NCBI GenBank assembly: GCA_910589415.1
Contig: OU342635.1
Location: 40,388,929 to 40,452,928, forward strand
DNA length: 64,000 nt
Source: Malachius bipustulatus
Taxonomy: Eukaryota; Arthropoda; Insecta; Coleoptera; Melyridae
Direction of reading: 5' to 3'
Part shown: one piece after another, positions 44,260-55,627 of the stretch
How positions within the stretch are numbered: the first letter of the stretch is position 1
How the letters are laid out: every line of letters begins with the position of its first letter
Program-made: the position numbers and the translations under genes
The notes under the pieces: model-generated
Told to the model about the DNA's origin: nothing
Database searches by the model: none
Seen by the model: only the letters and a program-made list of their open reading frames with translations

Positions 44260-45158
44260 GATACAGGGTGGGAAATTTTTGTACTACCCATCATTGGAAT
44301 CTCGTAAACGGTAAGAGATACAGGGTCGCTTTTATTAGAGAAAAGTTTCTCAATTTCATGCTTATTAAAAATCTGAGTTTTTATTTCAGCCATATCTTAT
44401 TATTGAAAATTATTAAATTATTTTTTGTAGGGTTACATAAGTCATCAAAAGCTATTTCATTTGACATTAAAAAAAAAATTGAAGCCGACTAGATCCTGGA
44501 GTTTTCATAGCCAACTTTTGTTTTTCTTATGTAGTTCGGTACCTATAAAACAAATCTCGGAAACCAAAAAAACATTTTCTCATTCAATTTTTATTTTATT
44601 TTAAATCTTTTTCTTTTTTCCAAAAAACGAAAAATTTTTTTTTCACCAAAGTACGTCAGTATGAAGTAATATTACTTTCCTTATGTGTTTTTAATTTTTG
44701 TATGGTACCTATTCGGTAAAAAATGTTATCAAAAAGAGAATAAAATCAAAAAATTCTCTTTTGCGTGTTACTCACATTTGTTTTCTTTGATTTTTTTAAT
44801 GGCTAATGACATGAAAAAACATTATGGTGGCCATAAGAAATACAATTAATTGTTGATTATGAAAACTCTGCGATCTAGTCGGCTTTGAAAATTTTCGAAA
44901 TGTCAAATGGACAGCTCTTGATGACTTTATGTAAGCCTACAATTTTTTTAATTAATTTTCAAAAAAAAAAAAACAAGATATGGCTGAAATAAGGAATTTG
45001 GATTTTCAGTTTTTTCAGCATATTCCAGCAACGCCTGAAGTTTTCCTAAATTTTATTTCAGATTCATGCCCAGAATATAGGCATGAAATTGGGCAACTTT
45101 TCTCTAATTTAAGCGAGCCTGTATCTTTTACCGTTTATATTGCTACACCCTCTGTATA
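44260..45158. mobile_element. Fold-back element M11, long inverted arms
   Basis: Left and right arms of about 250-300 bp pair imperfectly. The outer arms share ATACAGGGTG / CACCCTCTGTAT, AAACGGTAAGAGATACAGG and GAGAAAAGTT..CAATTTCATG. The inner arms share GGTTACATAAGTCATCAA, TTTGACATT and AGCCGACTAGATC. About 330 bases lie between the inner arms. There is no coding frame. Many mismatches show it is old. Confidence 0.75.
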
Positions 45159-46311
45159 TTGCTACATAAAAGTCGTGTTTCTATTTTTTCTGAGCTTTTT
45201 TCAAGTGTTTAGTTTAATTTTATCTTGAATTTTCTGAAGCATTAATGACAGTTCACACATTTCACCATATTTTGTTATTTTAAATAAGATAAATATTTTT
45301 CTATTAATTAAAACTTCCACACCCTGTACATACTTCAAAAATTAAGCTATTTAAGAGATGTACAGCCTATACTTATAATGCCTTTTTCCTTGAAATGACT
45401 CCCGGGAATCCCCGCCTAAATATTTTGCTATGTGCAAACTAAAATATTTTAATTTAGCAATAGGACCCTAATATAGGTCACCATAATCAGCACCACCAAC
45501 CAAGGGCTCTTTTCTTCTCTTTTGCTGGGTTGTCAAGTCTTACTATTTCTTACTAGATATGAGGAATTAATAAACGACAGGTTGATTTTTTTAATAATAA
45601 TTATGAATTAGAATATCTAAATAGAAGTAGGTACTTACTTTCATATAATAGGTAGGTAGGTACTTAATTCAAGTATACATGCATACCTACACAGTTATTA
45701 GATACTTAGGTACCCAAATTGAATGGAAAATTTCATTTTCGTTCCACCTGATCAAATAATAAGAAACAGATGATATCACCGTCAGTTATTCGAGTTTTAA
45801 ATAATATAGGTAAGTATCTTAACAACATACATAATTCCAACGAAAGCTGCGATAAAATTCCTTCACTTTACTTTCGCAAACCAGACGGACGACACTACCA
45901 TACCTTCTTATTACCTTATTAAAAGCCGGCCCGGCAAAACCAGCACCAGGCTTCCGGTATGGTATAATCGACAAGCTATTAATATTGATGTCAATCACAT
46001 TCACATTCAAATTATCCATTATTGAAATAAGAAAATCGTGACATACATACCGGTCTTCAAAAAGATCGAAAATCCAATAAGGCACTCATGGTGCTGGTGC
46101 TGGTGCCATATCACTGGGCACCATAAAAAAGATGATAATAAACTGCACGTCCGCGCCAGAAGGTTGATTCAAAATGAACTGAGCAAATTTGCAATGCAAC
46201 TTATCATGCGTAAAGTAAACAAAAACGGAAAGGCGCGCGCGGTGCGGTGAAAGTACGAGAACGAGATGAAGTAGCCCAGTGCATCAACGATCAACGAGTA
46301 AAATCTGCTGG
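45159..46311. other. Non-coding gap
   Basis: No gene supported. GTAGGTAGGTAC-type short repeats occur near 45630-45720. A minus-strand frame at 45819-46085 lacks an ATG and any recognisable domain. GGTGCTGGTGCTGGTGCC near 46090 is a short triplet repeat. Confidence 0.4.
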
Positions 46312-49300
46312 GTCTCAGTCTGATCTGCCTGGCCAGCACCACACCACTGTGCCCAGTGTTGCCAGGTCAAATTTATTCTACCCACTAAATCACCAATGAT
46401 TTTCTACTAAAAATTCTACTAGATTGGATTTTTATAGGCGAACCCGGCCGCGAGGGGGGGGGGGGTGAATGGAAATGGAAAGGACTCCCCTCAGAAACAG
46501 CGCCGCAGGCGAAAATTTTTTCACAATTCAAGGTCACGCATTTTCCCCAGCACATGAAAATTTACGCACACGAAAAAATTGAAAAATTTTCCAACATTCA
46601 AGGTCATGCATTTTGCCAACACATGAAAATTTACGCACATAAATAAAATGAAAAGTTGAAAATAATTTAAATAGAGTTAAAAATAAACACCACACCTAAC
46701 CCAGTCCAAATCCAAACTACAAAAAAGTACCGGCAAGTCGGCAAGGTGTAAAATATATCGGGAGATTTGAATTTCAAACTGGCAAAACTAAAAGGCTAAA
46801 AGATTCGCCTTACCACTCTGTAACCTTAATAGGTAGGTACCAAGGTACCTACACTACAATGTGTTGCTTGTAGTTTTGTTTCAACTTAAGCCCAAGAATA
46901 TTTAACGCATCATTTATTTGACGTATTATCCGACCCGATTATTGGTTATTTCTAGTCGTAAACCCGGTGTTTATATGATTTTTTTTCCCTTAAAATCATA
47001 CACAGATTAATACCTTCTTTATTATTATTATTAAACACTCTGGGTATCCGTACTGCATGATTATAATAGAGTAAAGTAAGTCGGTGTAATATATTAGTTC
47101 ATATTATTGCAACGGGGTGTTATTCGCTTTCATTTTTTTTTCTTCTTTGTCATTCGCTTCATTGGATTTTAAAATTTACTAGAAAATTCACCAGCCACAA
47201 TTCGAATCTACTAGAAAATCCACTAGCCACTAGATATAAATTTTGACTACTAGGGCTGATAAGAATTCTACTAGATCTAGTAGAAAATCTACTAAGTTGG
47301 CAACACTGACTGTGCCAACACCGCTCACAGACCTCTAAACATGCGAACAAGATCGGAAGACCCAGACCGACTGACTGATGACTAGCGGCAAGCGGCAGCG
47401 GCAACTCGGCGAGCGAGAAGAGAATGAGAAGATTCGAGACATAATAGACAGTCTCCAGACTTATGTTAATATAATAATGTAGTACTTATGTACTGAGTCA
47501 GCGGCTATGTTGCCATGCCTTGCTCTCTAAAATTTCGGCAACAAAACTCCTTTTTTTCCATTTTTCGTCACGTTTTTTAGCCCCACGTCAACTTTACCGC
47601 AATAGTTTGTCAAAACAATCCCTCTTTATTTCGTGACTAATAAAATCTCAATATGTTACGATAAACCAAGAAATCTGGCAACATTGTCGATTATTCTTGG
47701 GAGAAAAAGATTTTCCGGACTAATCCTGCTATGATTGTACATTCCAGTCATCAGGGTTTAAGTGTAATTAAAAAAAGTCAGGCAACACTGTCAATTTATT
47801 CCAGTGATACACTCCAATAATTCTCTGGAGACTATTATAATAGTAAGAGGCAATGTTGCCATACTCAATGAAATTTAAGTTTAAAACTATAATTTTTTAT
47901 TGTTTTGGGCTCTAATTTATTTTTTTTGATAATATACCAGTGTCCCAGTATAAAGGGGACAAACTTTGACGGTAGAATATTAACTTAATTATTTTAGAAC
48001 AAAAAAATCTTAATGAAAAAGAAACCCTTCTTTAAAATGGATATTCGAAGTTACAGGGTGTTCAATGTTAAAAAAAAATTACTTTTTTTTGATAACTACT
48101 TCAAAACGGCTTAATATTTTTCTATGAAATTTTTTGTTTGTTTTTCTATTGATTAGTCTAATAAAACTAGATAGGGGTCCAACTTTTTTACACCACTGGA
48201 AAAATGTTGGTTTGGCATATTTTTCCAGAAGCCAGTCATTTCTGGTACGAAAGGATTGGTAGGTAAATTCTCAACTGTCTTTGAGATACCTGCAATTAAG
48301 ATATTCGAGGGGGTGAGGTCAAAAAATAGGCGTCTTTCGTCAATTTTTTCAACTTCTGGAAACATTTACAGATTTGACGTGGGACTTCTTCCCCAGCCCC
48401 TCGAGCACAAACATTTCTTGCAACGTTTCTTAGCGCTATGAGCTCAACTCTGGGAGCAGGACTTCCACGAGATGGCTTCGCCAGCGAGTGGTTTTTGAAA
48501 ATATAAATTATATTAAATTACGGAACTTCCTCCTATTTATTTGTATACATATCTCAAAAACAGTTGGGAATTTTTGAAATTGCCAGAAATGGATCAAAAT
48601 TTATCCAGTGGCACAAAAATTCAGGGGTTAAAAATTTGGGAGCCCTATCTACCGTACGTCCCTGGTTAACATTACATACATGTAATTAATGCTGTAATAT
48701 TAGGCTAATTAATAGAAAAACGACACAAAATATTTTATAAAAAAAATATTACGCCGTTTTGAAGTTACACAATTTTTTTTTATTTTTTTGGAATATTGTA
48801 ACTTCCCTGTAACAAACACCCTGTAACTTAGAAGTTTGTCCTCTTTATTCTGGGGAGCCACAATAGACCTACGGTCGCAGTGGAGGTGTCACAATGACCC
48901 ACTCAAAAGAAATCTAATGTTTGCTCTGGGACACCTGTGTGTACAAAATCATATTTAAAAAATTTAAAGTTTTACTTATTGAACCAATTAAATTTATTTA
49001 ATTATTATTTATTATTTTTTATTCAATTATTGTGCTTTTTTTATTGTGGGATTTTTTTTATCTGGCAACACTGTCGATTATTCTAGAAAGAATAAAAATA
49101 TTCTCCGAATTTTACTTCAAAACTTATTGCCCATTCTAGAAAAATACTCACTTTACCAAATGGAATAGTCAAGTTTTAGGATAATAAAACAGTCTGGAAA
49201 CACTGTCGATTAATCCTTAAGAATTATTTCCCTAGATTTACTCCATAAGAAAACCTCAAGATTTAGGATAAAGTAAAAAGTCAGGCAACAATGTCAACCC

Positions 49301-49729
49301 CTGTAGAAAAAAAAACTGTTCCCAAATATTATCGAAATTCGTTTTCATAAGAAAAAGGAAAGATATTAGGATATTATGTAAAAAGTCTGACAATATATGT
49401 ATAGGTACAATACAAAGTCCAGTGAGAATTTCCTTAGACTTATTACTCTAATAATTCCCCAGATACAGTGAAAGGCAGTGTTGCCATTCATTTAACTATT
49501 TATTTTTTACAATCCTTTAACGCCAATCGTTGTTCATTTTCAGTAACAAAAATAATTTTTTTGTTTTCCGTAAGAAAACCTCAAGATTTAGGATAACGTA
49601 AAAAGTCAGGCAACAACGTCAGCCCCATGGAAAAATATACTGTTTACCAAATATTATCGAAATTCGATCGTTTTCATAAGGAAAAGGGAAGATATACGAT
49701 ATATTATGTAAGAAGTCTGACAATAGGTA
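46312..49729 (+). repeat. Large repeat region R-L, copy 1 (with a hAT insertion)
   Basis: This region matches 55998-62880 in pieces: 46318-46345 with 56004-56031; 47318-47550 with 56044-56270; 47570-48720 with 59325-60480; and 48722-49729 with 61745-62875. Copy 1 lacks the two insertions that split copy 2, and copy 2 lacks the 955-bp hAT insertion in copy 1. Within it, at about 47940-48950, ends GTGTCCCAGTATAAAG and GCTCTGGGACACCTGTG suggest an embedded TIR unit. A phrase of the type GGCAACACTGTCGATTATTC recurs at least six times. No protein is encoded. Confidence 0.8.
46354..47308. mobile_element. hAT-type non-autonomous element with 8-bp duplication
   Basis: A 955-bp insertion begins CAGTGTTGCCA and ends TGGCAACACTG. 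It is flanked by the exact 8-bp repeat ACTGTGCC (46346-46353 and 47309-47316). The related copy near 56020-56045 has no such insertion, which confirms the limits. Eight-base duplications and CAG-type ends fit hAT. Subterminal repeats of TCTACTAGA or AAAATCTACTA-type motifs occur at both ends. An inner tandem duplication (about 46508-46640) repeats AAGGTCACGCATTTT and ACATGAAAATTTACGCACA. Confidence 0.85.
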
Positions 49730-49989
49730 TGAGGAAATAAGCGGTCATCCAACTCATTTCCGATCAAGCTAAAATGGGATTTCAGTGAATGCTCTCTATA
49801 AGACTATAGGACAGGATGTGATGTAAGGAAGCAACCACTTATGTAAGGTTGAACTTCTGTTTTGAAATATTATATTAATTCATTTCTTCAGCTAGTCTCC
49901 TCAGCGAGAACACTGAATTGTTAAATGTATAAATAAAATCATATTGCCGCGGTCTTTATTTTAGTACACCCATACCTGTAATTCCAATA
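49730..49989 (+). repeat. Copia 5' LTR
   Basis: It starts TGAGGAAATAAGCGGTCATC and ends near TGTAATTCCAATA. It differs from the 3' LTR at only a handful of positions (for example CTCTCTATAAG versus CTCTTTATAAG), so the insertion is fairly young although the coding part is wrecked. The primer-binding site follows directly. Confidence 0.85.
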
Positions 49990-50151
49990 GGTTATGGGCC
50001 CAGGTCACGCGAGTAGTGTCCACCTATGAATAAATAAGAATAGTACAGGTGGCAGGTGAGAAAAGTGTAGTGAGTGCGGAATCTCGTAAAAGTGTACTGA
50101 GTGCGGAAGGAAGCTCGTCAAGTGAGCCCCGTGTGAACTTCAGACCCGAAG

Positions 50152-50343
50152 GTGGATAACCGTACACTCGCGAAAAGGAATATTCTACCTTTTGATGGTG
50201 AACGATATGATTTTGGAAGTTCTGGAATAAGATATGTGAAACTTCAGCCCAATCAATCCTTATTGGAACATTCTCACCTTTTTTTTACTCACTCTCACCT
50301 TATCTTTCAAATCTCGCTTATTATTAGACTCCGCGATACCTAA
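50152..50343 (+). pseudogene. Copia gag start (broken)
   Basis: The frame starts MDNRTLAKRNILPFDGERYD, which fits the N-terminus of copia gag (LFDGEKY-type motif near the start). It soon drifts out of frame. It is about 160 bases downstream of the LTR end, the usual leader distance. Confidence 0.6.
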
Positions 50344-50599
50344 GACAAAGACTAGAGTACAGGCATTCAAATAACACGTTTAAAATAATGCAAAACATGG
50401 TTTCTGCAATACCTCATACCGCAATTTATCAAACCAACTTTCATGAATTTTACGATGTTTGCGGCAGAAGAAATCGTTTCAAAAAGGGATTGTTGTTCTA
50501 CAATAAACGTGCAAATCAATCCGCCCCTGAACTTCATAATCTGGTGAAACCTGCTTCAGGCAACCCAGCCACGGGTTTTGCGTTTACGATGTGCAATTC

Positions 50600-51010
50600 C
50601 TTCCCACTCTCAACGGATCCAACTGAACCTTTTTTTTTCTTCTTCTGGACTTTGGAGCAACGAATCACATCATCAATCAAAGGGATATTTATTCGACCTA
50701 TGAAGTCTTCCACCAATGATGATATCAGTGGCGAAGAATGGAGCAGCTGTTGCAGCCATAGGTAAAAGGACCATCGATGTGATGACAAACTTCAATAAAG
50801 AAGAAAAGCTAGAAGATTATAGCTGTTCCTGCTGCTGTCAGTATGCCGACTACAATCCAAAGGACATTCTGTGCTTGTCAAACCCGAATGTATCTACAAG
50901 GTATCTAAGCAGTGTACTCATTTCATTTCACAGGGCAAAGAAATCATTTTGCAAGGTATGTCAAATAAATCTCTGAGTAAAGTAGTGGTAAAGGTCGCAC
51001 ATTATAACAT
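50600..51010 (+). pseudogene. Copia protease and pre-integrase region (broken)
   Basis: Reading across frames, about 50636-50690 gives a retroviral-type aspartic protease box (DFGATNHI-like, with changes), followed at 50715-50790 by ISVAKNGAAVAAIGK. The next part resembles a pre-integrase segment. Stops and shifts prevent any product. Confidence 0.6.
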
Positions 51011-51159
51011 GGCTTGTTTGGGTTTCAATTTGAATAAAAAGTTATATCGCTTATGCCGCGTTGATCAACGTGAGTGGGAGCTGACTGTAAAAGATGAACT
51101 CCATTCGCTCCACACTTAAAACTTGGACATAGTCAAAAAAAACCTGTAAATGTAAATGT

Positions 51160-51440
51160 TGTAAGTGCAAATGGGTTTTTACTCTAAAACAAGATGCAGA
51201 TGGCAATTTAACCAAGTATAAAGCTCGTCTTGTTGCGAAAGGTTATAGTAAAAACTATTTATTAGACTATGAGGAGAATTTTGCTCCTGTAGCTAGAATT
51301 TCAACTTTTCGCTTCTTATTAGCCTTTGCTGTTCAATATAATTTAAGAGTGCATCATATGGATGTTAAAGCTGTCTTTCTGAATGGCGAATTTAAGAACA
51401 ATTATATGCTTTATGCAAGTGCCAGAAGGTATTAAAGCCA
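51160..51440 (+). pseudogene. Copia reverse transcriptase, N-terminal part (broken)
   Basis: The plus strand encodes KYKARLVAKGYSKNYLLDYE and ENFAPVARISTFRFLLAFAV, then HHMDVKAVFLNGEF. These are the fixed opening motifs of copia reverse transcriptase (W-VFKxK..ARLVAKGF..Y.E.F.PV.R....DV..AFLNGEL). A frame change follows the last motif. Beyond it, about 51600-51640 reads NIYLVLYVDDLVI, the catalytic YVDD box, before another break. Confidence 0.8.
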
Positions 51441-52846
51441 GAGATGGTGATGTCTGTAAATTAATAAATCACTCTATGGTTTAAAACAGGCTTCATGCTG
51501 CTGGTATGAAGCGTTCAACTTCTCTTTAAATACAAGGGTTTTCAAGCTTATCCGCTTGATAACTATCTGTATTTCCTGAATCAAGGTTTGATTAATAAAA
51601 ATATCTATCTCGTTCTGTATGTGGATGATCTTGTAATAATATAACAAAAGATGAGATAGCACTTCAAAGTTTAAAGGAAGTGTTTCCCAATGGTAGACAT
51701 GAAAGAAATAAAATTATGTCTAGGAATTAAAAGAAACGAGACAAGGTCAATCTAGATCAAATCGGATATTTGAAACTGTCTTAAAAATGTATAAAAATGT
51801 AATTGATAGAGTGCAAACCGGTCACGACTCCCCTATCTGTTCAAGTAGGTAGATTATAAAAGTTTGAAATCAGATGAAAATGGGGAGCACCATGTAAAAT
51901 GTAATATAGGATGGTTATAATGTATTAATTTAATGCTTTGTACGCGGCCCGATATATGTACTCCACTTAACATCTGAAGCAGATACCAGATACCAATGTA
52001 AGAATAATAATAATAATAATAATAACTTTATTTTCCAACAGGTGGTTGATGTCATGTCACCCAATTGCAGGAAAAGTGAGGCCTTATTTGAGGCTGATCG
52101 AAAAGCTAAATGGCTCCGATCTCCTGCTAATAGTCTCAACTAGTCTCAACGTAAAAGACCAATAAGTATTTATGAGGATCATACAGAGGATGCATTAGCA
52201 TCGCTCATAATCCCACAAGTCATCGAAAGGCTTACACATTGATGTAAAAATACCATTTTACCCGTTAACAGATTCTAAAGGGTGCACTAAAATTATTGTA
52301 TAGTCTAACAGATGATTTACTTGCTGATTTATTCACAAAATTTACCTGGAATAGATTTTGGAATTCTGAGCAGTACCTAATCTTAGTTTACTTGCTGGTG
52401 AATCCATCAGTAAATAATATATCATACCTTAAGATTACAAAAATATAAATATATTTATATGTATATCTCAATATATTATTCTAATAAGATTGTTAAGTTA
52501 GATTTAAAATATCTAAAATGATAAATAAAATTATTAAAATGCAATAGATTGGTTACAAAGTCTAAAACCAATATGAACAGAATGGTGTGTCTAGGTTTTT
52601 TAATGGGGGTTTTCCCCAGACTGGCTGGAAAAGCGAATGCTTCACCATGATGATGTCAATAACGCATCCTTATATTCTACAAACCGTTCTACCCCCCCGA
52701 TAATAATGAATTAAGAAAATACGATATACCTATTGTATAAATCATATCCTTCTAATTGTTATGTATAATTCATACGAAATATAAATATATCTAAAAAAAA
52801 AGGGCTTTGACTCTGATGGGGCTGCAATTCCATTTTAGAGTGGGAG

Positions 52847-53107
52847 TGAGGAAATAAGCGGTCATCCAACTCATTTCCGATCAAGCTAAAATGGGATTTC
52901 AGTGAATGCTCTTTATAAGACTATAGGACAGGATGTGATGTAAGGAAGCAACCACTTATGTAAGGTTGAACTTCTGTTTTGAAATATTATATTAATTCAT
53001 TTCTTCAGCTAGTCTCCTCAGCGAGAACACTGAATTGTTAAATGTATAAATAAAAATCATATTGTTGCAGTCTTTGTTTTAGTACACCCATACCTGTAAT
53101 TCCAATA
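52847..53107 (+). repeat. Copia 3' LTR
   Basis: Direct repeat of the 5' LTR, beginning TGAGGAAATAAG after a purine tract. Its outer edge is only about 20 bases from the splice donor of the gene at 53127-54240, so it lies within that gene's intron. Confidence 0.85.
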
Positions 53108-53126
53108 TCCACGACTCAGCACTTAC

Positions 53127-53243
53127 CACATCATTGTGATGTCTAACACCATCCAAGTTAAAACAATTTTTTATATTACGTAGGTCTTTTGACGTTAACA
53201 AATGAATCCTCTGTATCGCTTCATCTGATACAGAATCTCTCAC
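53127..53243 (-). CDS. Zinc-finger/MULE-like gene, exon 4
   Basis: Between acceptor TTTTTAG and donor GATGTG|GTAAGT. It encodes 39 codons, VRDSVSDEAIQRIHLLTSKD then LRNIKNCFNLDGVRHHND, joined in phase 0 on both sides. After the donor only about 18 intron bases remain before the Copia 3' LTR. No later exon is recognised in the window, so the gene is truncated, has a long TE-filled intron, or was cut by rearrangement. Confidence 0.7.
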
Positions 53244-53315
53244 CTAAAAACTTATAGTGTTACATATTGCATTATAGGTATATATATTTGTTTCTTTTTG
53301 TGAGCCCGGCCTTAC

Positions 53316-53619
53316 CTCATCCAATATTACTGACATTGGAATTTTTGAGGCCATCTTTGTTGCTAGCAACTTTCTCTCAGAAGAAGTTAAATTTAAATGG
53401 CACAGTTCATGTTTATGGCCTACATGGGTACTAACATATATAACGTTTAATGACTTATTTTGCCATGTCAATTTTAAGCCAGCGGGGCAAAATCCTCCAA
53501 TTTTTTTACTACCCTGAATTTTTATATGCCGAATCCCTTTAGCTTTACTTGTAAATTGTCCAGAGCGATGACAAGTATAATAATGCGTTTTTCTCTTCGA
53601 GGAATTTTCAATTACGTAC
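53316..53619 (-). CDS. Zinc-finger/MULE-like gene, exon 3
   Basis: Between acceptor TTGTTAG and donor GATGAG|GTAAGG. It reads YVIENSSKRKTHYYTCHRSG, then KIGGFCPAGLKLTW, YVSTHVGHKHELCHLNLTS and MASKIPMSVILDEV. The YYxCxRSG..KxxGxxCPAxxK....V.Y..TH.GH..EL.HL.L pattern is that of the WRKY-GCM1/FLYWCH-like DNA-binding domain. It precedes the transposase in many Mutator-like (MULE) elements and in host proteins derived from them. The Cys and His residues are all present. Confidence 0.75.
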
Positions 53620-53716
53620 CTAACAAAAAATTGAATTAGACAATTACAGGTAGGTATAGGTGTACCGTATATTATTATTATATTCACTTTTCAGTTCAAT
53701 TAAGTAATTTCCTTAC

Positions 53717-53949
53717 CTGGACTTTGTTTCAATCTCTGTATTATTTTTCCACATGATAAATTCTTCTTCTGAAGTAAAATGAAGCACTTCAGAAGTAACA
53801 ACAATATCATGGGTATGCTGAAAATGTTTAATTAAATTTGATTTAAGGCCATCCTGATAACTGCACAGCGGGCATTTTTTCGATCCTTTCCCTTTATTCT
53901 GATTCTGATCAGTAAGAGGTGTGATGCCGCTGATGCATGCATTGGAACC
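53717..53949 (-). CDS. Zinc-finger/MULE-like gene, exon 2
   Basis: Between acceptor TTTTTTTAG and donor TCCAG|GTAAGG. It encodes GSNACISGITPLTDQNQNKG, then CPLCSYQDGLKSNLIKHFQH followed by TH, a third C2H2 finger. The end reads LHFTSEEEFIMWKNNTEIET, the segment that normally leads into the FLYWCH/GCM-like domain. Phase agrees with both neighbours. Confidence 0.7.
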
Positions 53950-54000
53950 CTAAAAAAATACAGTCTAGTATTTAAGAAATCTAAATAATATTTAACATAC

Positions 54001-54240
54001 CTCAGATATAACGCCGTGCGTTTTTAAATGAAACTTTAAATGTCTCTTCACATTAAAATTCTTTCCACAATGACTACAGCTGAATTGATATTCAGGTTTT
54101 GGCTTATAAGGCGCCAATTCCATTAGTTTGTCAACATGGAATTTTTTAACGTGCTTCCGTAAATTAGAGGATGTACTAAAAGTACTATTGCAGTCCGCAC
54201 ATTTGTGATGATTATCACTGCACTCTTTGCTTATCTCCAT
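54001..54240 (-). CDS. Zinc-finger/MULE-like gene, exon 1 (start, two C2H2 fingers)
   Basis: ATG at 54240 (MEISKECSDNHHKCADCN) and donor ATATCTGAG|GTATGT. It has two fingers: CADCNSTFSTSSNLRKH..FH and CSHCGKNFNVKRHLKFH..H. Exons 1-4 sum to 894 bases, exactly 298 codons, with phase kept at all junctions and no stops. Such conservation of frame suggests a working host gene or a recently active element. Transposase catalytic residues would lie in later exons, which are not seen. Confidence 0.75.
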
Positions 54241-55283
54241 TTTAAAATGATCAGTTCTCCAAGTTCATTAAACCAACACGAATCGCACTATTATTTCACT
54301 CCACAAAAATGATTAATCAAACTTTTTTCTTATTCTTTTAGATATATCATTACATAGGATACAGACCAATGAATAATTCAATGACACAGATACAATCCAA
54401 TAACATAAACATATAATAAAGAGATAAGATAAGATATTAGGCGGCCTAATTTTCGTTAAGGGTAAGGGTAATCCTGTGTTAAAGGTCGCTGGGAATGCGC
54501 ATGCGGAAACAATAAAGTCAGCTGTTATTGCTTTCACCTGAATTAAAGAATGACCGGTTTGATCGGCCAATAGCGTTAAGGAATGCCTTGAATTCGTGCT
54601 TGTAGCCTTCTGTAAGTTTTGTATAGGAAATATTTAAATTATAATATTTGTATCTCAATACTTCATACCTTAGTATAAAGTTTATACATAGAAATAAATA
54701 ACAAAATACCTATCATGTTTAATTTCATCATCATATTCTTTTCTAACAGAAATAATGCATGGCAGAATTTGAATATAATAATAACTCTGTCCAACTAATA
54801 CTGTTCTGATTGGTTACATAAATAGCTATGCTTCAACTCATGTGGACATGAATCGATGCGCTCTGTTGCCATATATAATTTTGTACAATTTGGAATAGAA
54901 AAAATAAAATGGAAAAACAGGAAAATTTTTAATATCGCCATTTTAACTGATTTTTTCATTATTAATTTAAGTTTTTAAGTAAACTTTTCTAGTTAAGTTA
55001 TTTTTATTTATGGTGTTTTTTATTACCAATGCTAAAAATAAAATAGATCAATATAACATGGTCATTTATTATTGTTAGTTAGCTCTAATTGTTACTTATT
55101 TTCCTTTGAATTTATAATGTAAGTTTATTATTTATTTAGCTTAACTTATTTATTTAAGTAAATAAAAAGCAGTCTGTCAACACCGCAGGTAGACCGACTG
55201 TATGCGAAGGAAAACGGGACGCATGCGCATTCCCAGCGACGTATAACACAGGATTACCATAAGTCGACGCACAATATCGACGA
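54241..55283. mobile_element. Possible TIR element M12 in gene 5' flank
   Basis: Sequences at 54467-54506 (GGTAATCCTGTGTTA then GCTGGGAATGCGCATGCG) and 55209-55260 are reverse complements with few changes. They may be the arms of an element of about 0.8 kb between them. The outer limits are unclear. Otherwise no gene is seen; the AT-rich middle holds weak frames only. Confidence 0.5.
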
Positions 55284-55291
55284 GACTCGAG

Positions 55292-55627
55292 TAGGGATGC
55301 GCACGATACATCGATATTTGAAAAACATCGATATCTATCTTTCGATGTTCTCATCGATGTTTTTTTTTCGATAACATCGATCGACATTGATGTTATCTTT
55401 CGATGCTTTCTGTTCTTCAAAATTAAAATATGTATAGTTCAGTACACAGTGTCAGTGTCAATAATGTCATTCATTAAAGTCACTATATTTATGTCTACGT
55501 CTACCAAGGTTAGTTCGATTTTTAAAACATCGATATTTTTGATTCGATATTTTTGGAATATCGATTATGATTCTCGATGTATCAATTGATGTAAACATCG
55601 ATGTTTCAGAAATTTTGCGAATCCCAA
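55292..55627. mobile_element. Short hAT-type element with 8-bp duplication, ATCGAT-rich
   Basis: A 336-bp element begins TAGGGATGCGC and ends GCGAATCCCAA, near-inverted ends. It is flanked by the exact 8-bp repeat GACTCGAG (55284-55291 and 55628-55635). The inside is filled with ATCGAT, ACATCGATA and TCGATGT motifs, about a dozen, clustered near both ends. Eight-base duplications and subterminal repeats are typical of hAT elements. The motif cluster may be transposase binding sites. Confidence 0.85.

Larger units (their letters stand above)
49730..53107 (+). mobile_element. Degraded Copia (Ty1/copia) LTR retrotransposon
   Basis: Two nearly identical direct LTRs (49730-49989 and 52847-53107) enclose about 2.86 kb. 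Right after the 5' LTR is GGTTATGGGCCCAGGTC, close to the copia primer-binding site that pairs with an internal half of initiator tRNA-Met. Before the 3' LTR is a purine tract, AGAGTGGGAG. Inside, in plus-strand order and several frames, are gag-like, protease, and reverse transcriptase pieces. The inside is shorter than the usual 4.5 kb and full of stops, so the element is dead. The bases outside the two LTRs (AGGTA and TCCAC or ATATC) do not match, so the usual 5-bp duplication is missing. Confidence 0.85.

Noticed and set aside
45819..46085. A minus-strand gene of 88 codons
   Set aside because: It has no ATG at its start, no recognisable domain, and contains donor-like sites; not supported.
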